Part shown: in pieces, positions 6,047-9,611 of the stretch
Position numbering within the stretch: position 1 is the first letter of the stretch
How the letters are laid out: the number at the start of each line of letters is the position of its first letter
Assembly: GCA_031280335.1 (NCBI GenBank)
Contig: JAITGZ010000065.1
Location: 1 to 9,611 of the forward strand
Reading direction: 5' to 3'
DNA from: Deltaproteobacteria bacterium
GTDB lineage: Bacteria > Desulfobacterota > Desulfovibrionia > Desulfovibrionales > Desulfovibrionaceae
DNA: 9,611 bases
Notes under the pieces: generated by a model
Seen by the model: only the letters and a program-made list of their open reading frames with translations
Database searches by the model: none
What the model was told of the DNA's origin: nothing
Program-made: the position numbers and the translations under genes

Positions 6047-6075
6047 TGGCGGCCTTCCATGTTGTTTCAGCCTTG
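6047..6075. repeat. 29-bp direct repeat, copy at the 3' end of yifB
   Basis: It matches the copy at 7689-7717 at 27 of 29 positions (differences at the 11th and 14th bases). It includes the yifB stop codon and its last two codons. The shared core is GTTGTTTCAGCCTTG. Confidence 0.75.
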
Positions 6076-7602
6076 TTCCCGGTCAAGGGCGCGGCAATTT
6101 ATGGCTTCCGCCAAGTGTCTGACGGTGATTTCACCGCCTTCTTCCATATCGGAGATGGTGCGGGCTAGGCGCAGGATGCGTGTATAGGAACGGGCGGAAA
6201 GTCCGAGTTTTTGCACAGCATGTCCTAAAAAGGCGCTCTCAGCCTCCTTCAAGGCGCAGTGCCGTTCCAGCATGTCTCCGTTCAGAGCCGCGTTATTGCG
6301 GCAGGCTGTACCGGCGTAGCGTTTCTGCTGCAAACGTCTGGCCCGGATCACCCTTGTCCGCATGGAGGATGAAGATGTACCTGCTTTTTGCAGGCGTAAA
6401 TCCGCGTATGGGACAGCGGGAACCTCTACATGTAAATCCAGGCGATCCAGCAGCGGACCTGAGAGTTTGGCCCGGTAACGCCGCACGTCCTGGGGCGGAC
6501 AGGCGCAGCGGCGGCTTATGTCGCCGTAGTAACCGCAGGGGCAGGGGTTCATGGCCGCCACCAGCATGAATCCCGCCGGATAACTGACGCTCATGGCGGC
6601 GCGCGCAATGGTTATTTTGCCTTCTTCCAGGGGTTGGCGCAGTACTTCCAGCACGCTTTTTTGAAATTCAGGCAATTCATCCAAAAACAGTACGCCGCAA
6701 TGGGCCAGGGAGATTTCGCCCGGCCTGGGGTTGGATGTGCCGCCCACCATACCGGCATTGGAGGTGGTATGGTGGGGAGAGCGGAACGGTCGCCTGCGCA
6801 GCAGGGGTTCCCCAGGGCGAAGCAGGCCGGCGACGCTGTAAACGCGCGTTGCTTCCAGGGCCTCTTCGAAGTCAAGCGGAGGCAAAATACCCGGTATGCG
6901 CTGGGCCAGCATTGTTTTTCCGCTGCCTGGCGGCCCGATGAGCAGTATGTTGTGTCCTCCTGCGGCCGCCAGTTCGATGGCTCGCTTGGCGTGTTCCTGC
7001 CCTTTGACCTCTGCAAAGTCAAAGGCGAAATCAGCGGCAAAATTTTCCCGCAGCATGTCATGATCCGGCAGTGTCGGCTCTAAGGGATGCGCCAGAGCAA
7101 AAAAATTGACCGCCTCCAGCAGGCTGTTTACGCCATAAACCGCCACTCCCTGTACTACTGAGGCTTCTTTGGCGTTGGCCTGGGGCACAATCAGGCCGTG
7201 CGCTTTTTTTTCCGCCGCCAGCATGGCTACCGGCAATACGCCCGGCACTGGGCGGAGTTCGCCGGTGAGCGACAGCTCTCCCAAACAATAAAAACCTTCC
7301 AGATTTTCAGGCGCAAGCTGGCCGACTGCCGCTAAAAGACCAAGAGCCAGGGGCAGATCATAAGCGGAACCGGCTTTGCGGCAATCCGCCGGGGCCAAGT
7401 TGACGGTAATCTTGCCGCCGGGCAGTTTAAAAGCGCAGTTACGCAAGGCGGTGAACACCCTGCCGCTGGCCTCTTTTACCGCGCCTTCAGCCAGTCCCAC
7501 CATGTTGAAGCTGGGCAGGCCGCCGCGAGTGAAGTCCGCCTCCAGCTTGACCTCAAACGCTTCCACCCCCCGCAGGGCCGCGCAAGATACTCTGGCGATC
7601 AT
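6067..7602 (-). CDS. yifB: YifB/ComM family Mg-chelatase-like AAA+ ATPase
   Basis: A 511-residue protein, close to the 506 residues of E. coli YifB (ComM). ComM is a hexameric helicase that drives branch migration when single-stranded DNA is integrated during natural transformation. Residues 1-170 form the N-terminal ChlI-like domain, starting with the typical MIARVSCAALRGVEAFEV and including VGLAEGAVKEASGRV. Walker A is GPPGSGKT at 223-230; the following RPFRSPHHTTSNAGMVGG (271-288) is a family signature. Walker B is VLFLDE ending at 309. Four cysteines in NPCPCG (354, 356) and CACPP (366, 368) form the expected metal-binding cluster, and LLDRLDLH lies near 384-391. The C-terminal domain has LSARSYTRILRLARTIAD-like sequence. 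Start ATG 7602 was chosen from the family N-terminus and GGACGG upstream; a TTG 24 codons earlier is unlikely. It is intact and stands alone, with direct repeats just outside each end. Confidence 0.96.
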   Translation of the reverse strand: MIARVSCAALRGVEAFEVKLEADFTRGGLPSFNMVGLAEGAVKEASGRVFTALRNCAFKLPGGKITVNLAPADCRKAGSAYDLPLALGLLAAVGQLAPENLEGFYCLGELSLTGELRPVPGVLPVAMLAAEKKAHGLIVPQANAKEASVVQGVAVYGVNSLLEAVNFFALAHPLEPTLPDHDMLRENFAADFAFDFAEVKGQEHAKRAIELAAAGGHNILLIGPPGSGKTMLAQRIPGILPPLDFEEALEATRVYSVAGLLRPGEPLLRRRPFRSPHHTTSNAGMVGGTSNPRPGEISLAHCGVLFLDELPEFQKSVLEVLRQPLEEGKITIARAAMSVSYPAGFMLVAAMNPCPCGYYGDISRRCACPPQDVRRYRAKLSGPLLDRLDLHVEVPAVPYADLRLQKAGTSSSSMRTRVIRARRLQQKRYAGTACRNNAALNGDMLERHCALKEAESAFLGHAVQKLGLSARSYTRILRLARTISDMEEGGEITVRHLAEAINCRALDREQG

Positions 7603-7688
7603 TTTTACCGTCCGGTTAGAGCAAATTTTAGAAATGTTAAGGCATTCCAATCTTTCAGTCGGTGGATCCGCCAAAGGGGAGGCGCCGT

Positions 7689-7717
7689 TGGCGGCCTTTC
7701 AGGTTGTTTCAGCCTTG
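7689..7717. repeat. 29-bp direct repeat, copy upstream of yifB
   Basis: Second copy of the repeat at 6047-6075, in the same orientation, 87 bases before the yifB start. The two copies are 1642 bases apart and enclose the whole gene except its last codons. This copy is in the 224-base gap between yifB and the epimerase gene and does not code for anything I can support. Confidence 0.75.
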
Positions 7718-7747
7718 CCGCGCTGAAAAAGCACAGCGAGGAGGTTC

Positions 7748-7767
7748 GGGGGGATTCATTTCCCCCC
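7748..7767. terminator. Strong hairpin between epimerase and yifB genes
   Basis: GGGGGGA (7748-7754) and TCCCCCC (7761-7767) form a perfect 7-bp stem around TTCATT, 60 bases past the epimerase stop codon in the direction of minus-strand transcription. No T-run follows immediately; a T-rich CTTTTTCAG comes about 20 bases later. It may act as a terminator or RNA-stabilising stem for the epimerase transcript. Confidence 0.4.
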
Positions 7768-7826
7768 TCAAAGAGAAATTGCCGTAAAGATGATTCAGTT
7801 ACAGCTTTGAGCGTGGGCATAGATAA

Positions 7827-8846
7827 TTATTTCTCATCTTGGCCGTAATATGTTTTGTACCAGTCAATAAAACGGGTTAGGCCGGTTTTGAGATCTGTTG
7901 TAGGCGCAAAGCCCAGATCCGCAGCGCTGCGCTCTATGTCGGCAAAGGTCGCATGTACATCCCCCGGCTGCATGGGCAGGTATTCAATAATTGCTTTGGT
8001 TCGCAGCAGTTCTTCCAGGGTGTTTACGAAATCCAGCAGTGGTATGGACCGGCTGTTGCCTAAATTGTATATTTTGTACGGCGCGGAGCTGGACGCCGGG
8101 TCTGGAGTACCCCCGGCCATCCAGTCCGGATCGGGCGCTGCCGGACGAAAGAGGCAGGCCATGACCCCGTTTATGATATCGTCAATATACGTGAAATCGC
8201 GCTGCAGCCGACCTTGGTTGAAGAGTTTGATGGGTTTGCCAGCCAGGATGTCGCGGGTAAAAGAAAAATAGGCCATATCAGGTCTGCCCCACGGCCCGTA
8301 AACCGTGAAAAAGCGCAGGCCGGTGCAGGGGATATGGTATAAATGGCTGTAGGCATGAGCCATAAGCTCATTGGCCTTTTTACTGGCCGCGTACAGGCTG
8401 GCCGGGTGGTCGGCCGGAGTGGAGACGTTGAATGGAATATGGGAGTTAAGGCCATATACGGAGCTGGAAGAGGCATAGACCAGATGCTCCACCGGGTATT
8501 GCCGGCAAGCTTCCAGAAGATTGCCGAAACCCAGCAGATTGCTTTGGACATAGGACTGCGGGTTGCTAAGGCTGTAGCGCACCCCGGCTTGTGCCGCCAG
8601 GTTGACCACATGGGTGAAACCCTCCGTGGCGAAGAGGCGGTGTAAAGGGGCGTCCCCAGCCATATCCAGCCGCTGGAAACGGAAATTTTTGTATTGTTTT
8701 AACTGTTTAAGCCGCGCTTTTTTTAGTTCGGGAGCGTAATAGGCGTTGAGATTATCCAGGCCGAAAACGCGCCGACCTTGCTCCAGGAGGGCGCGGCAAA
8801 GAAAAAAGCCGATAAAGCCGGCGGCACCGGTAACCAGAATGTGCAT
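7827..8846 (-). CDS. UDP-glucuronate 4-epimerase (extended SDR family)
   Basis: A 339-residue NAD-dependent epimerase that would interconvert UDP-glucuronate and UDP-galacturonate in the cytosol, providing sugars for capsule, LPS or other surface glycans. The NAD-binding motif TGAAGFIG is at 6-13, and D31 of GLDN follows the second strand. The catalytic set is ASSSSVYG near 125-132, with Tyr152 and Lys156 of YAASKKA. Features that point to the UDP-glucuronate 4-epimerase branch rather than GalE: VRYSLSNPQSYVQSNLLGF (89-107), LRFFTVYGPWGRPDMA (177-192), RDFTYIDDI, and the PDPASSSAPYKIYNLGN segment before the C-terminus. Length fits the family (about 335). The start ATG 8846 has GGGAAG 7 bases upstream. 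It follows the next gene by 47 bases, with a stem-loop between, so co-transcription is possible but uncertain. Substrate is judged from motifs, not proven. Confidence 0.92.
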   Translation of the reverse strand: MHILVTGAAGFIGFFLCRALLEQGRRVFGLDNLNAYYAPELKKARLKQLKQYKNFRFQRLDMAGDAPLHRLFATEGFTHVVNLAAQAGVRYSLSNPQSYVQSNLLGFGNLLEACRQYPVEHLVYASSSSVYGLNSHIPFNVSTPADHPASLYAASKKANELMAHAYSHLYHIPCTGLRFFTVYGPWGRPDMAYFSFTRDILAGKPIKLFNQGRLQRDFTYIDDIINGVMACLFRPAAPDPDWMAGGTPDPASSSAPYKIYNLGNSRSIPLLDFVNTLEELLRTKAIIEYLPMQPGDVHATFADIERSAADLGFAPTTDLKTGLTRFIDWYKTYYGQDEK

Positions 8847-8860
8847 GGCGGTACTTCCCG

Positions 8861-8891
8861 TTAGGACAATTTAAAAATGAAATTGCTCTAA
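8861..8891. repeat. Imperfect palindrome between the epimerase gene and its upstream neighbour
   Basis: TTAGGACAATTT (8861-8872) and AAATTGCTCTAA (8880-8891) pair at 10 of 12 positions around an AAAAATG loop. The motif GCTCTAA with an AT-rich neighbour recurs on the minus strand at about 7616-7640, upstream of yifB, which suggests a small dispersed repeat family. It ends 3 bases before the stop codon of the upstream gene and may attenuate or process the joint transcript. Confidence 0.5.
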
Positions 8892-8893
8892 GT

Positions 8894-9611
8894 TTACATA
8901 CGGGGCAGGTTTATGCTGGCAAGGGACGAGCGTAGGTAAAGAATGGCCGCTTCCACTTTGCCGTGATCGCGCAGCATGCTTTGCGGGTCAGGCAGCAAAT
9001 GCACCAGGCGACCGGACAGTATCCTGCCTTGATAATGTCCGAGGCCGGCGGCGGAGTAAGGACTGTTTTCCAGAGATACTTGCCCCAGGATGATTAAAAT
9101 GCGGCACCCCAAGTGGCGCAGGAAACGGATGAAAATATCCCCTTCAAGCCTTTTTTCTTCTGGAGCGAGTCCAGGAAGTTGCAGAGGCAAAAATGAGCTG
9201 CTGCCTTTGGGTAGGTTCAGGCTGCGAATGATGCGCTTAAAAAGTTCGCGCCGTTCGGGATCGCCGTCTTCCAGCAGATCGTGCGCCAATTCCATATAGG
9301 TCCAGATTATGGGAGCCGGTTTTATTTTCTCATAAATCTGCCGCCACGGTACGGGCAGGCTGTCTAGTGTCAAAGGGGCGGACGAAGCTTCAGGTATGGC
9401 CTGGGGATAGGGAGGATCAATTTGGAGGGCGGCGCTGCGGGTTATGGCATTTGGCGGGGCCAGGGGGGAAGTCTTTTCGGCCTGTTGGGCGTATATGCGG
9501 GTATCGGCTTGGGGGGCGGCGGTGTTTCGCGTATGTGTGGGAGCGGCGGCGGTGGCTCCAGGGCGTGGGGCCGGCGCGAGGAAGAGGCGTATGATCTCTG
9601 CCGCCTTGGGG
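8894..9611 (-). CDS. Uracil-DNA-glycosylase-fold-like protein (N-terminus beyond window)
   Basis: The frame is open from the right edge to a stop at 8894, showing 238 residues; the start lies outside. The first 80 or so visible residues are Ala/Pro/Thr-rich and look like a disordered linker (for example PAPRPGATAAAPTH). The last 160 residues are a compact domain: RELFKRIIRSLNLPKGSSSFLPL, then GDIFIRFLRHLGCRILIILGQ, and at the end HLLPDPQSMLRDHGKVEAAILYL. This order matches the C-terminal half of family 4/5-type uracil-DNA glycosylases, in which a phrase like VIVALG is followed by a HPS-xLL loop and a K-x-x-A helix. Here the loop reads LPDPQSML and the catalytic HPS serine context is altered, so a functional glycosylase is uncertain. 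It could be a catalytically dead or novel member of the fold. The assignment is by pattern only. Confidence 0.7.
   Translation of the reverse strand, partial: PKAAEIIRLFLAPAPRPGATAAAPTHTRNTAAPQADTRIYAQQAEKTSPLAPPNAITRSAALQIDPPYPQAIPEASSAPLTLDSLPVPWRQIYEKIKPAPIIWTYMELAHDLLEDGDPERRELFKRIIRSLNLPKGSSSFLPLQLPGLAPEEKRLEGDIFIRFLRHLGCRILIILGQVSLENSPYSAAGLGHYQGRILSGRLVHLLPDPQSMLRDHGKVEAAILYLRSSLASINLPRM

Noticed and set aside
7603..7674. TTG start adding 24 residues to YifB
   Set aside because: The family begins at the MIARV-type N-terminus; the added residues have no family match.
1..9611. Sigma54 promoters (TGGCAC-N5-TTGC) for the activator to act on
   Set aside because: Reading the intergenic regions on both strands I found only partial matches, such as one at about 4922-4940; none keeps both GG and GC elements at correct spacing.
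1..9611. CRISPR array, tRNA or rRNA genes
   Set aside because: No regularly spaced repeats with spacers and no tRNA-like cloverleaf or rRNA signature were seen.

Overview
The window looks like chromosomal DNA of a GC-rich Gram-negative bacterium. The protein styles (a sigma54 activator without receiver domain, a proline-rich exported repeat protein, a SwrB/DUF6115-like coiled-coil protein, a UDP-glucuronate 4-epimerase) suggest a Desulfovibrio-type sulfate reducer (Desulfovibrionaceae). That placement rests on overall protein resemblance only; no rRNA or other firm marker is present. No tRNA, rRNA, CRISPR array or complete transposase gene was seen.

Layout from left to right. 1-1744 (minus): 3' -truncated gene for an exported protein with an N-terminal beta-rich domain, a very long proline-rich middle and helical repeats. 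It has a candidate promoter at 1831-1861. 1948-3042 (minus): sigma54 enhancer-binding activator with a GAFTHA variant of the GAFTGA loop. 3043-3611: a long gap that contains a 306-bp MITE-like element (3195-3500) with terminal inverted repeats and a CTAA duplication on each side, filled with strong hairpins and two degenerate direct repeats. 3612-4775 (minus): PatB/MalY-type PLP C-S lyase. 4776-5198: no convincing gene. 5199-5938 (plus): two genes overlapping by ATGA, a small Arg/Gly-rich protein and a membrane-anchored coiled-coil protein of SwrB/DUF6115 type. 6067-7602 (minus): YifB/ComM AAA+ ATPase, with near-identical 29-bp direct repeats at both ends. 7827-8846 (minus): UDP-glucuronate 4-epimerase. 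8894-9611 (minus): 5'-truncated gene whose C-terminal part resembles the uracil-DNA glycosylase fold.

The genes do not form one pathway. The only tightly coupled unit is the plus-strand pair at 5199-5938, which by family resemblance may belong to flagellar/surface motility functions. The epimerase probably feeds surface polysaccharide synthesis, YifB/ComM acts in DNA branch migration during natural transformation, and the sigma54 activator has no visible partner sensor or sigma54 promoter here. I found no convincing multi-gene undescribed system. The best leads are the MITE-like element, the repeats around yifB, the GAFTHA variant, the ambiguous CPxC-containing upstream extension of the first gene, and the conserved-looking small gene pair.
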